From positions 567,629,152-567,693,151 of the forward strand of contig NC_081410.1 in NCBI RefSeq assembly GCF_030272615.1: a DNA stretch of 64,000 nt. Reading direction: 5' to 3'. This document shows positions 24,307-35,892 of the stretch, in pieces. The notes beneath the pieces are model-generated. The model made no database searches. It saw nothing but the letters and a program-made list of their open reading frames with translations, and was not told where the DNA came from. This DNA comes from Cryptomeria japonica. Lineage: Eukaryota; Streptophyta; Pinopsida; Cupressales; Cupressaceae. How positions within the stretch are numbered: the stretch's first letter is position 1; the number at the start of each line of letters is the position of its first letter. A program made the translations under genes and the position numbers.

Positions 24307-25534
24307 TTTGATTAAGGAAAAAGCAGGTTTTGAAGGGGCCCCAAAACCCTTTACAAGAAAAACTTAAACAGCAAAGCTACGAGAAACAAAAAAGAACAGA
24401 ATCCACAAAAAACTAGTAGAAAACTGAAGAAAACCCAAAAAAGCCCCAAAAAGCCAGCAGGCCTTCCAGCATTCATATTTTTTCTAGGGCTTTAGCCAGG
24501 GTGTTGCTGATATCATACAGCTCTTTGATGTTGTCTTTGAAGTTAGGGGGATCCTTTGCTGAAGCAGCCACAACTTTCTTGATACTGGCCCTGGTTCTCT
24601 TCCCAATACCGCCCACCGGATTAGCATCACCGCTTCCAGTCTAGATGCTCTCTTCCTCCAAGTCAAAATCCACGACCGATTTAGGAGTGTAGGTATGATC
24701 AACGACCTTGGCGATGTCCTCCAGGTTTTTAGTGATAGCAGAGAGGATACTTGGGATAACTCCCATCAGATTTTTCATTGCTTCTTTTCCCTCTTCCAGC
24801 AATTTTACCTTATTCTCCATTTCCTGCTTCCAATTAATCTGCTCTCTGTTTTCATCCTCCCTCTTTTCATCTATTTTTATCCCTTTCTTATCTAGGTTTT
24901 TCAAAGTCTCGTAGGTCCATCTATCGAAATCCATTCTGGCCTCAGAGAGCTTCTTGAGGTTATCCAGGATAATCCCTTTACTAGCACTTTCCTTGTCCTC
25001 GCTATCCCTATCCTCAGTCAGGTCCTTCTCAGAGTCTTTGTTCATTTCCTTCCCAGAATTCACTCTGGTTTCCTTGTTATCCTTCATTTCTGCTTCTTCC
25101 ATCAGATGGTTGTTGTCCTTACCAGGGTATTCACTGAGGGTAGGGCTTTCTTGACTAGGCTCATTATTGTCGCTTTCTTCCTCGTTACTCAGCTCCTCGT
25201 CTTTCTAGTTGTCTTCATCGTTGGAGTCATCCGTCTCCATTCCGTTGCTTTCCTTAACAATGTTCTCTGTTTCCAACCCAGGGATGCTTTTCCTTTTTTT
25301 GCTGGAGGACGCCTTCTCCTTGCTAGTTTCTCCCTCTTCCATCTTTCTCTTGCCCGGAGAGGCAGAAATCCTCTTATTTTTTAGCAGGGCAAGGGTTTTG
25401 CAATGCTCATAGATGAGTAGCAGAAGCCCACAGTGGAGAATCGGGCTGGAAGGGTTAGTCTTGTGTTTGTTGAGGGATCTGGAGAGGGACCAAAAAAGGT
25501 AGTAGGACAGGGACACCTTTTTGTCATGTCTGAA
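24307..25534 (-). mobile_element. LINE-like retroposon with ORF1-type protein only
   Basis: 1228 bp that interrupts the spacer before RT of C, flanked by 13-bp direct repeats. On the minus strand it has a short 5' region, one protein frame, and a 3' region with a hairpin (GGGTTTTGGGG pairing with CCCCTTCAAAACC) ending in CCTTAATCAAA. The target duplication, 3' hairpin and A-rich end fit target-primed reverse transcription. No reverse transcriptase is present, so it is either a non-autonomous ORF1-only LINE derivative or a processed gene copy. Confidence 0.7.
24473..25342 (-). pseudogene. Charged coiled-coil protein of the LINE-like insert
   Basis: ATG at 25342, one frame to TGA at 24473-24475 (289 codons), with two in-frame TAG stops (25205-25207 and 24641-24643). 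N-terminus: Lys/Ser-rich patch (SSSKKRKS). Then a long acidic Glu/Asp/Ser region, a helical Lys/Glu-rich segment (about 24700-24960) likely to form a coiled coil, and a short basic C-terminus. No enzyme motif. Charged coiled-coil ORF1 proteins occur in LINEs, but I cannot assign a family. Confidence 0.55.
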
Positions 25535-25547
25535 ATGTTTTATTGTT
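25535..25547. repeat. Target-site duplication, LINE-like insert (right)
   Basis: ATGTTTTATTGTT, identical to 24294-24306. It marks the 5' end of the retroposon. Confidence 0.8.
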
Positions 25548-27115
25548 ATATTTTTGCAGCTGAAAGGTTTGGCATCCGCCCCGAAGTATGTTGCGTTATT
25601 AAGTTCAATGGTGAATCCGACTTTATGATCCCCGTTTGGTATGTTATCCTGTAGTTCCAAAAAGTCAATGATCACCTCATCATTTTGGAAAAGGTCAAGA
25701 CATGGGGGATTAGGTTGGTTCCATTCGATGAGTTCAGGATGGATAATGGCCATTACCTCATCGATTAGGTTAAGTTCATTAGATGTGTCACTGAGGTTTA
25801 AGACATTGTGGTGAAGGTCATTGATGGTACTCTCCCTATCAGAATCAAGCGTAGGATGTGACGTAGGGTCTATGGAATAATTTTCCAACTCAGGAACCCA
25901 AGAGGTCTTTATCTGTGCTTCTCTGTAAATAAGGATGTCTTTGCAAGGTGGAGGTAGTGATGTGTCTTCCTCATTCGAAGTATTAAGCTAGATGGAATCA
26001 AATTCCCATTCATGTGAGTCGGTCTCTGAGTCACTTTCCAGTATCTGATTACCATACCATACTGGGATGTCTTTTGAGTTAAATACTGCAAGTGTGATTG
26101 GCTGATGTACCATTGTAGATGAAATGATCTGTGTTGCAGGAAGGATTATGGGGATCAATGAATCCGATACGACGAGTATTGGTAGTGTTGACTCTACTAC
26201 TTCTGCTGGAACTGCTGATGTCATAGATATTGTTGTGGGTTCTGATACGGTTGTTGCTGCTAATGGTGCTATTGATGTTATTGTTGCTGCTGATGGGATT
26301 GCTGGTTTGATTGGTGGGATGAAGGGTGTTGTAGATGGTTTTGTTGGGATGGTATTTGATGTTGCTTTTATAATCAAAGGTGACCTCTTTGTAATAGGCT
26401 GATATAGAGGTTGGTTGGGTTTTCCTTTGAATCTAAGCTTAGGAAAGATCTCCTTTTGAAAGCCTAGTCCTGTATTATCCTTGGGCTTTAATTCCATCTA
26501 TAGCGGTTCATGTCTTCCTTGCTTTCAAGGTCCCAAAGCACTCTGACCATCATAACCCATTCTTTGCATAATGAGAAGGCCTTTTCCATACTGATATGTG
26601 GGAAGCTTAGCTTGCGGAATATCGGTGGTGATGGGATCTTTATAGATCCATTCTACTAAGTCCTTGTCTCTTATTTCTTCTTCTTGACTCTTTCCCAGGA
26701 TGAATGGCATCAAAGGACATGCTGGCTTGATCAGTGGTTTTTGAAGTAACCGTTGAGGTTTACCATGTGTTCTAGGAGAAGTAGGCATTTGTCCCATACA
26801 AAAGAGTTGGCTGAGATTGTATTCCCCAGGACCTTCCTCTGCTATTTTCATTTTGAGCTTCTCTTGCTTGGGTATAGTGGTGTTTGGACTGGAAAGAGAG
26901 GCTGGACTTACATATGATGTGGAGGAGATGGATTCTCTATTGTTAAGAATGGCAATCTCTAGTTGATGACTGATATTATAACAATATGCAAAGGGGTTTG
27001 CATCTCCCAGGATTATGATCTCTACACCATTCTGCAGGAACTTGATACACTGATGGTAGGTGGATGGAGCGGCTTGCATGGCATGTAACAAAGGCTTTAC
27101 GTATCTCAAGGATAC

Positions 27116-28405
27116 TGGGGGAAGGCTAATCGTTGCATGCAGCCGTTGAAAAGGACTTTTGTCACTTTTCTCTTTTGATTATAGTGGGTTGGAATACTTG
27201 GCGTCAAAGTCATTCCCCACTTAGGTCGTTCCCTTCACACCGTCCATAAACGGCTTTAAGAGTTGATTTCAACTCCTCGGGAAGGCAGGCCTGCTAAAGG
27301 ATAAAAATGCTTGAAGGAAAAAAAGTTTTTTAAGAGAGCTCTAGCTTTTTGATCACCCAGTTAAGGGGAGAGCATATACCTTCCACTTTTGATACAAGGC
27401 AATCAAAGTTCTTTTTAAGCCTTCAATTCAGTGATTTGCTAATCTCTACTTGGAGATGTTGCTCCAAGAAAAGCATGGTGTTAATTTTACTTCCCCAAAT
27501 CAGTGATTATTTAATCTAAAGAAATAACCAAGTCAACAAAGCAAAAGGTTCGATTTGGTCAACAAAGAAAAATCGGTAAACAAAAGGGGAATAACTTCCC
27601 TCTTTGATTGCAACAAAGCTTTTTAGGTGAGGTTCTTTCCTTTGCACAAAAATTGAAGATGAATCCTTTTATACACCAAAAGATGGTGAGGTTCTTTTTA
27701 TAGCTCTATTTTTGCAAAAAGAAATTTTTGTCTTCTTCTTTTTAGAGCCCAAAAATAGGTTTTCTCCTATGAAAGCAAGAAATGTTCGGTTTAGTGATTC
27801 TTTTTATAGCCCAAAGGAAATAAGTGAGTTCAATTCTTTTAAGAATAGAAAAAGTTTAAAAAATTCAAAACTAACTTAACTAAGTTAGTGAAAATCCTAA
27901 CTATCTTAAATTTTTTAAGTTTAAGCTCCCATCTGCAACAAATTTTGTTAGAATCCTACAAGAAGATAAGTTGAAAAATGTTAGATGCTTGGTGGACTTC
28001 AACAAGTCTATTTTCTTATTCCCGGTTACAGATTTTGGAACTTTGATTTCTTCCTATTTTTTATGCGCTACAGAAAAAACTGTACGCACTACATAATAGC
28101 CGTGATGTGCTAAAAGAAGTCCTCAACGCGCTACACTATTTTCTGGATGTGCTACTCTATGTGCCGAAAGCACTACTCTGTTTTTCTCCCACGTCGAGAC
28201 CTATAGGAAAAAAAATTAATATGCTTATGCACTAATAAACGGACTTGAAGCGCTAGGTGATGGACCCCACACGCTGAACAGTTAACTGGATGCGCAAGGC
28301 TGTTAGCCAGATGCGCTAGGGAATGATTCCCATGCACTGATTTTAATTTTCCGCAAACCTGCAAAAGTGGATATATTTCAAAACCGATTAGATATATGGG
28401 GTAAT
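27116..28405 (-). other. Leader attached to LTR L2, D-like
   Basis: Noncoding DNA between the end of C pol and a PBS-like site. It carries a repeat array at 28068-28340 of the D type. The switch from leader straight into the end of the protease region means gag and most of protease are missing at about 27115. Confidence 0.6.
28068..28340. repeat. GC-rich short repeat array, leader next to L2
   Basis: About twelve copies that read on the minus strand TAGCGCATC, TAGCACATCC, TAGCGCGTTG, TAGTGCATA and similar. They match the D intron motif (TAGCGCGTAGG, TAGCACATAG) rather than the C intron motif. Confidence 0.75.
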
Positions 28406-28424
28406 GCCCCACGGTGAGCGCTTG
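28406..28424 (-). other. Candidate primer-binding site next to L2
   Basis: Plus strand GCCCCACGGTGAGCGCTTG; on the minus strand it ends CTCACCGTGGGGC. It sits just inside the proposed LTR end and shares the GTGGG core with the PBS of E. The tRNA is not assigned. Confidence 0.5.
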
Positions 28425-28426
28425 AT

Positions 28427-29879
28427 TGTGTATGCGGGAAAAGCGGGTCGATAGAACTCAAAATGCAAAAAACGGAGCTCTATGGAGCCTTGCTCACACA
28501 CCCACAGGACTTCTTGGTGCAAGCTATGGAGTTATGAAGCATAACTCAGCTTCCCAAGGATGGTTCCATGGTTCTCTATCTTGCACGGTCCCTCAAACCA
28601 ATGTTTTTGCTCTCAGATCACTGAGCAAAATGGTTTAGGGATGGCAAATGCAAGAACGAGGGATGTTTTTGGTGATTTTAATATGAGTTACATCCTAAGC
28701 TATGCATGATTCTAGAAATGCAATAAACTAACTATAAGATGACAAGGTTAGTAAACAAACTATCCTAGCATACTATATTAGTTCAATGATTTAAACTAAA
28801 TGATAATAGAAATACTCTAAAATTGCATATTTAGATTAATTCCTATTTAAAAGAGAGGCTAAATGATGAGCATAAAATGAGATATGAAAGCTCGAATGGA
28901 TTTGAGCATAAATATGATACTAAAGACGTGGATTCTTAAATGGAAGAATGAGAGCTCTATTTATAGCAAAAATAGGGCAATGGATGGCCAGGATTGAAAG
29001 GTTTAATCAAGGGTTGAGTTTGAAAGTTAGGAATCCATGTTTGCAATTGGCACCAATGAAATGGTGATAAATGTCAACATAAGACTGGTCGAGAAAAGGG
29101 GTTGGAGACATTAAATGCCTGAGAAGACCTCATGGTTATCTTAGGGGGTAAGGGTCAAGCTTAAGTTAAGATTTCCCATTGGATTAAGCTTTTATCAAAG
29201 GATAAACCCTTGTGCAAATAATTAAGGGATAACCATGGTCAAAGCAATGAATGCTTGATGATACCCTTGGGTTACATGGAGGTTGAGTTTAGAGAAAGTC
29301 TCTAATCATGCAAGGGGGTTGAGTTAACCATTAATGGTTTGTAAGAGAAAGTTGTTGGAGACTTGGAGCCTTTAATGGTTATTGAAGACTTTGAGGGTTT
29401 GAGAAGTGACTTCCCTTTGTTTAGGGATGTGACAATAATTAGAAGATGGGTTAGGTTAATTTAGAAGTGATTAGAAGAGTCTAGAAGGGGGGTTAGGAAT
29501 AGGGTTTAGGAAGCAAGTGGGAGATGTAGGATTTTGCAAGTGGATGGAGGGATAATAGGATTTTAATTGAATAAAATGAATTTCATTCAATTTGGTTGTA
29601 ATTGGGGAAATCAAATAAATTAGATTTATTCAATTTAGGATAAACTATTTAATTAAATTTGAATTTAATTAAAAGTGGATAGAAGGGATTTAATTGAATA
29701 AAATGATTTATTCATTAAATGGTAAAAAGAAGTCTAGTGAATTTAATTTAAATAAATTGAGTAATTTACTTAATTTAAATAGAAGAATGTGGGTGATTCA
29801 ATTAAATTAGATTTAATTAAATAGAGAAATGAACATAAAATATTCATTTAGGAATATGATCATTTTTTATACGTCTACA
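28427..29879 (-). repeat. LTR L2 between elements C and D
   Basis: About 1.45 kb. Its minus-strand start TGTAGACGTATAAAAAATG is at 29879 and its end is placed at 28427. It is homologous to L1 but strongly diverged. It is next to a D-type leader on the left and the 3' region of D on the right, so it could be the 3' LTR of D, the 5' LTR of another element, or both. The polypurine tract expected on its right is absent. A TATAAATA box is at 28958-28965 (minus). Confidence 0.7.
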
Positions 29880-30015
29880 GATTGCATTGTAAATTTTTGT
29901 CTATGTTGAATGTGAGAAGTTGATTCATCTCCCGATAATGATGTTTGCGAAGGTTTGATATGAGACCATGAGCAATTTATGTGTTCGTCCATACAACCTT
30001 AATTTTCATTTACCC

Positions 30016-30022
30016 TATAAAA
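30016..30022 (+). promoter_or_regulatory. TATA box of antisense gene D (TATAAAA)
   Basis: CCCTATAAAAGGC, a consensus plant TATA box, 88 bp upstream of the exon 1 ATG at 30104. It matches the position in A, C and E. Confidence 0.65.
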
Positions 30023-30103
30023 GGCAAAAAATGAGTTATTTTGTCTCATTTGTGCTTGCTAACTTTGGAGAAAGTGACACTTAGAGAAAAGAAAATACCG
30101 ATT

Positions 30104-30169
30104 ATGTTTGCTTCTCATCGATTCGAGCACGTTTGGAGGTATTGGAGGCATGCCACGTATGGACCACCG
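30104..30169 (+). CDS. Accessory gene D, predicted 22-codon exon 1
   Basis: ATG plus 22 codons (starts MFASHRFEHVWRYWRH), then a perfect GTAAGT donor at 30170. It aligns without gaps to exon 1 of A and E (shared H-R-F at codons 5-7). The rest of the gene is largely deleted, yet exon 1, donor and TATA box are intact. Confidence 0.65.
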
Positions 30170-30255
30170 GTAAGTCATCATTTTTTACCCCTTTTGGATT
30201 TTTCTTTTGTCATTTTTTATCATGTTTTGGAATTTTTCCACACGAATATAACGGT

Positions 30256-30495
30256 TTAGCGTGTCTGGGTTAAATCGTAGTGCATACTATAGGTTGCGTA
30301 GCATATAGAGTTTAACAAAGTAGGGTAGCGTCTAGGCAGATTAGGATAGCACATAGGGTTAAAATAGACATCGGAGATATAGGGCAGTGCATAGGAGAAA
30401 ATGGGTAGCGCGTAGGAGAGACCTAGCACATAGTGTTAGCCGGGGTTTGCAGGGGTAGTGTAGGATAGCGCGTAGGTATATGTTTTAGCACATGA
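30256..30495. repeat. Decamer array TAGCGCGTAGG-like, intron of D
   Basis: About eleven copies such as TAGCGCGTAGG, TAGCACATAG, AGTGCATAGG, at 15-30 bp spacing. They match the repeats in the leader next to L2. Confidence 0.8.
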
Positions 30496-30678
30496 GTGAA
30501 AAATGTTGGGTAAAGTGGGATTTTGGATGAAGGAAAATAGGTAGGTTTTTGCCAGTTTTCCAAGGATAAGTGTGAAATGTCAGTCTACGTGTCTGCTGTC
30601 ATTGTTTTTGATAAGTTGTCCAATATGAGTTCCAATATGGTTTTTGGATAGAGAACTTGATTTGATTTGCAATGTTTC

Positions 30679-30900
30679 AAGTTGATCTATATGTGGAGCA
30701 TGAGTTGTTTTATAAGTTGATATGATTGTGGAACTTGAGTTATTTTACAAGTCGATATGGTTGTGGAACTTGAGTTGTTTTATAAGTTGATATGGTTGTG
30801 GAACTTGAGTTGTTTTACAAACTAATATGAATGTGAAACTTGAGTTGTTTTACAAGTTGATATGATGTTGGAATTTGAGTTGTGTTACAAGTTGATATGA
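30679..30900. repeat. Tandem repeat of about 35 bp, intron of D
   Basis: Six copies of a unit with GAACTTGAGTTGTTTTACAA and TTGATATGGTTGTG; the GAGTTGTTT core recurs about every 35 bp (30701, 30737, 30772, 30808, 30842, 30877). Confidence 0.85.
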
Positions 30901-31035
30901 TGTGATATGGAAATGTATTGGAGATGATGTCAAACTTGATTAGATGTTCAATGTTTCAAGTTGATATGAATCTGATTTGCAATATGAATTGATTGGATGA
31001 AGAAACTGATATTCGACTTGTATTGTTTTTGACAG

Positions 31036-31439
31036 GAGCGACTTGGAGTTGTTCGGTCATGAGAGTGATTTTCGAGACCATGGTCGTTGATACCACGATT
31101 GACGCATGTTGACAATGATATCATTGAGAGGTGTGGCTCGAGCAGAGACTTTGGAGAGAGTGGCGATGGATGGATCGATGAGAGACACTCTAAGCGAGTT
31201 AGCTTTGAGACCCAAGGAGGCAGAGTACTACTGGAGGCATTATGAGGATGCGGTTCCCAGGGAGCGCCGAGTTCTGAGTTTCACAGCTTTGAGATCGAAT
31301 CGATCTATGGAGACCGAGTCAAGGACAGAGAGTAGAGGCATGACAGGGCCTATTCGTCAGGATCCACCTAGGGATCCTTGTGCTGGTACATCTGTGGTGA
31401 GACCATCACCCTCGCGAGATAGTCATACTTGAGAGACAT
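31036..31439 (+). pseudogene. Accessory gene D, exon 2 remnant
   Basis: Begins GAGCGACTTGGA after an ACAG acceptor. An in-frame TGA follows at codon 9, and the whole plant-mobile-domain core is missing. What remains from 31106 is the C-terminal part (YYWRHYEDAVPRERRVLSF ... MTGPIRQDPPRD), equivalent to the end of exon 2 in C and A. Confidence 0.65.
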
Positions 31440-32789
31440 TGTCTCTATTGTATTTGATCATTTTGTTGTATTTGGCATAGACATGACATATTTGGCATAT
31501 TGATCATTTTTGAGATATATATTACACCATTTTCTTTGATCCTCATGTGATGTGTTATGGATGATGCTTTCTATATGATTTTGTTGCTTCTATGATGATG
31601 ATGCAATGCTTAGATAGATGCATGTGATTTGATATGTGATGAATATGATGTGATAATACATGATGTATGAGATGTATCTTGTATAATATGATTTGATGTC
31701 AGATGTATCTTGAAGATGAGATGTATGATAATGATATGTTGTGCACAACTAATTGTAAAATGATATGCAACTAATTGTAAAATGATATGCAACTAATTGT
31801 AAGATGATATGCAACTAATTTCAGCATCCTCATTCTGCGTTTGTCATCCCTATATAGTCACATGTTTTTGCCTTCTTTGTAGATATCATCATTGAGCATT
31901 GATTTGTTTGGGATATGTTGAAAATTAATACAAGCATAATGGTATAATTAAACCATAATGACCTGAGAAAAATTTACATTATTTTTTATTTTGTAAGATG
32001 GCACCAGCGTCAAGGTATAATTGAACCAGGATGACCTGAGTGCGGATTGCCTATAAATAGACAAGATTAAACCATTTATATGTGCAAAGTGGATTCATGT
32101 CTTCAGTGATATGCTTTGAATCACGTGTTGAGACAAGTATTTGCAAAGTACAGATGATCGCCTCACAAATAAAAACTAAGAAAATATTGGAGTCCCCCCG
32201 ATGTTCTCTAGCTTTGAAGCATTGTGGAGAAAATATAGAGGATCCAATAATTCAAAAAGTTCAAGTGCAAAAATAGTCAAAACTTTATGCAAAATGCAAC
32301 ATTTGATATTTCAGAAAATCATCCATCGTATTTTGTGAATCTTGTTAAGCAATCAATATTTTGCTTTGCGATTGTGTGAGTGTTTTGTTGGATATGATGT
32401 TATGAGTTTGAGACAAATTTTGACATTTCGAATGTGTTGCAAGTTTCGATTAGTGCCCCTAGTCAAGTGTACTTCTTAATGTGGATATGTAGAGTGATTA
32501 TCAAACCATGGTGAGATGCAATGAAAGGATATGCGGATAAACCAGGATAGTGACTACGCTAAGTATCGCCTGGATGCATATTGTGATAAAAATGTCGGAA
32601 GATGGCCAATAGTGCTTTACTATGGATATAATGGCATGGATATAGATAGAGGAGTTGTCCTCTCACAATAGCATATGTTGCTAGATATTCACCAGTTGCT
32701 TTTATTGTACCTTTTTATTTACCTTTTTCTTGATTTTTTAATTTTTTTAATTTTTTTAATTTTTTTTACTTTTCCGTGCATTAGATTAC
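31440..32789. other. Noncoding convergent block, element D
   Basis: No gene seen. It holds a 22-bp tandem repeat (31740-31820, four copies around ATGATATGCAACTAATTGTA), a paired motif (31940-32040) shared with C, and near 32655-32695 (minus) a diverged copy of the post-pol GGTGAAAACCTGGCAA motif. Confidence 0.55.
31740..31820. repeat. Tandem repeat, 22-bp unit, four copies
   Basis: ATGATATGCAACTAATTGTA repeated four times with few changes, in the 3' flank of the antisense gene of D. Confidence 0.85.
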
Positions 32790-35700
32790 TCAAGTGTAGT
32801 ATTTGTTCAGATGGCTGTTGTTAGTTGGTTCGTCAAGCACATTTCCTTCCGAAGTTGTTAGCTGATAGGTGCCTAATCCATAGGCTGATATGATGACATA
32901 GGGACCTAAACAATTAGGTTCAAGTTTCCCTTTCTTTTCCCGATCCTGCTGATTCCTAGGATTTTCCTTGAGTACTAGGTCACCAATTTTAAAAATTTTG
33001 GGAATGACCTTGTGGTTGTATCTCCTGCACATACATTGCTGATATGCTTTGAGATGAGTGTAGGCATGTTGACATGTTTCATCTAGAAGCTCAAGCTCTT
33101 GCAGTCAGTTAATTTGATACTCTTCATCTGGGATTAAGCCTTTTAGAGAGACTCTGATAGATGGAATTTCTACCTCTAAGGGTAAAATTGCTTCTGATCC
33201 ATATAAAAATGAATATGGTGTAGCTCCTGTAGGTGTACGGATGCTAGTTTTGTATGCCCAAAGTGCTGGATTGAGTTTTACATGCCAATCTTTGACTACA
33301 TCATTCATTATTTTCTTTAGGATTTTTAATATTGTCTTGTTGGATGCTTTTGCTTGACCATTTCCCTGCGGGTAGTAAGGTGTAGAAAAACGGTGTTGGA
33401 TTTTGAATTTTTTGCATAGTTCTCGCACATCTTGGTTTTTGAAAGGTCATCCATTATCTATGATGATGGAACCTGGAATGCCATATCTACAGATCAGATA
33501 ATTAAGGATAAAAGAGGCAATTTTTTTCCCATTCATTGTGATCATGGGGACTGCTTCTATCCATTTGGTAAAGTATTCCATTGCAGTTATAATGAACTTG
33601 TGTCCATTTGAAGATGAAGGATGAATTTTGCCGACCAAGTCTAGTCCCCACTGACAGAAGGGCCAGAATGTTGTGAATGGCTGCAATTCCTATGCTGGTG
33701 CATGTATAAGATTTCCATGGATTTGGCATTTAGGACACTTCTTCACAAAATGATAAGATTCTTTTTCCATTGTTGGCCAATAGTATCCCATTCTTAGAAG
33801 CTTTTTAGTAAGAGTAGTAACACTTGAATGTGTGCTACAAATACCTTTGTGAAGCTCATGTAAAGCAAAGTCAGATTCATTATGATCAAGGCAACTAAGA
33901 GGATTACCATCTAGACCTCGACGGTACAAAGTATCAGCAGTAAGAGTATAACAGGCGGCTTGTCAGATAAAGTTACATTTTTGGTTTCAGGACAAGTCAA
34001 TGGGTAGGATATTGTTCTTAAGATAGTCATATATTGGTCCATATAATGGAGAGTCAGAACCAGTCAAGGCATAGATAACATGGGATTCATAATGATCATA
34101 GGCTGGGGAGAACAGTTGCTCTACCAGAAACTCGTAACGACTCTCTTGCTCTGGAATTTGCAGTAGTGAAGGAATAGTAGCCATGGCATCGGCTGCTTTG
34201 TTATCCAACCTTGGTATTTTCTCAAAGGTGATGTGTACAAAATAATGTTTAAAATCATCCACCATTCACTTGTAGGGTAGCAACTTGTCGTCCTTTTTCT
34301 GATAGTCATTGTTGATTTGATTGATGATGAGTTGTGAATCTTTGCAGACTTTTAATTCTATGATCCTCTATTCTACGGCCATTTTGATGCCTATAACCAA
34401 TGCCTCATATTCAGCAATATTATTTGTGCATGGAAACATAAACTGATATGATCTTGGTATAGTGTGTCCTTCAGGAGTGATGAAAAAAATCCTAGCACCT
34501 GAGCCATGTTGTGTTTAGGATCCATCAAAATATAAGGTCCATTGTTTGGTGGAGATAGCAAGAACATCTTTGTCTGGAAATTCGATCTCCATAGTTTGTT
34601 TTCTAGGTAGTGGTGCTTCTACTAGTTGATCTACAATTGCTTGTCCTTTGATAGCTCATCGTTCTATGTAGTGGATATCAAATTCACTGAGGATCATGAC
34701 CCACTTAGAAAATCTTCCTGTAAGAACTGCTTTACTGAGTAAATATTTGAGAGGATCAATTTTTGCAACTAGCTTAATTGTGTGAGCTAGCATGTAGTGC
34801 CAGAACTTTTGAGAGGCAAATACCACTATTAGACACGCCTTCTCAATGAATGTATAGTTAAGTTCATATCCATTCAATGTCCTACTAATGTAATATATAG
34901 CTCGTTCTTTTCCTTGTTGATCTTCTTGTGCCAACAATGCCCCCAATGATATGTCTGTTGTTGAAATGTAGAGAATGAATGGCTTCCCTACTATTGGTGG
35001 TACTAGAACTGGTGGGTTCATTAGATATTGCTTGATTTGATAGAAGGATTCTGTACATTTGGCTTCCCATCTAAACGATACATTTTTATGTAGCAAATGA
35101 TTGAATGGGAGACTTTTATCTGCTAGCTGAGCGATGAATCGCCTGATTGATTGGAGTCATCCTTGTAGAGATCTAAGTTGGCTAATGTTCTTTGGTGGTG
35201 GCATCTCCATAATGGCTTGTACCTTTGCTGGATCCACTTCAATACCTTTAGCTAAAACTATGTAGCCTATTAATTTGCCTGATGTAACCCCAAAGACACA
35301 CTTCTTAGGGTTGAGCCTGACTTGAAATTTTTCCAATCTATCAAAAATATTTTCTAAGATGATTAGATGTTCTCCTCTGATGAAGGATTTAGCAAGTAAA
35401 TCATCCACATAGTCTTCCATGAAGGTATGCATCATGTCATGAAAGATTATCGTCATTGCTCATTTATAAGTTGCTCCTGCATTCTTTAAGCCAAAAGGCA
35501 TGGCATTCCAACAGTACGTTCCCCACAGATAGGTAAACCTTGTTCTATCTTGATCCTCTGGGGCTATCTTGATTTGATTATAGCCTAAAAAACCATCCAT
35601 TAGTGATAGCATTGCATGGCCTATTGTGAGGTCTACAATTATGTCGATACTAGGCAAAGGAAAGTTGTCCTTTGGACAGGCTTTATTAAAATCTCTAAAA

Positions 35701-35892
35701 TCAGTGCAGATTCTGATACTGCCATCTAGTTTTGATATTGGTACTATGTTGGAAATCCATTCAGCATAGTCGATAGGTCAAATAAATCTGATGTCTAACA
35801 GTTTCTTCAATTCAGCTTTAACCATGAGTGCTACATGTGGATTCATCTTTCTTAGTTTTTTCTTGACTGGCTTAGCTCTTGGAGCAATGGAC

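Larger units (their letters stand above)
13577..27115 (-). mobile_element. Element C: Tat-type element, minus strand, lacking its 5' end
   Basis: Reading the minus strand from the right: protease end, G-patch, spacer, RT, RNase H, second RNase H, integrase, convergent block, antisense gene (reads plus), polypurine tract and 3' LTR. Gag and the catalytic part of protease are missing. At about 27115 the sequence switches to a leader that fits the D subfamily better. The pol is interrupted by a LINE-like insertion. Confidence 0.8.
20896..27115 (-). pseudogene. Protease end to integrase of element C (pol)
   Basis: Minus-strand order: end of protease region (27109), G-patch-like YGKGLLIMQRMGYDGQ (near 26565), spacer, conserved linker LFQNDEVIIDFLELQD (near 25700), LINE-like insertion, RT (23990-23112; catalytic YVDD near 23470), RNase H 1 (partly deleted, frameshifted, about 23111-22890), second archaeal-type RNase H (22690-22430) lacking its GDSQL segment, integrase zinc finger (HEGICGTH and CKKC near 21945-21835), core (GLDLMG near 21740, ITDNG near 21565), and C-terminus with GPY ending at 20896. 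After allowing for the insertion, one frameshift (in RNase H) and a set of stops explain the decay. Confidence 0.85.
30170..31035 (+). other. Predicted intron of accessory gene D
   Basis: 866 bp from GTAAGT to TTTTTGACAG. It contains two repeat arrays (30256-30495 and 30679-30900). Confidence 0.6.
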
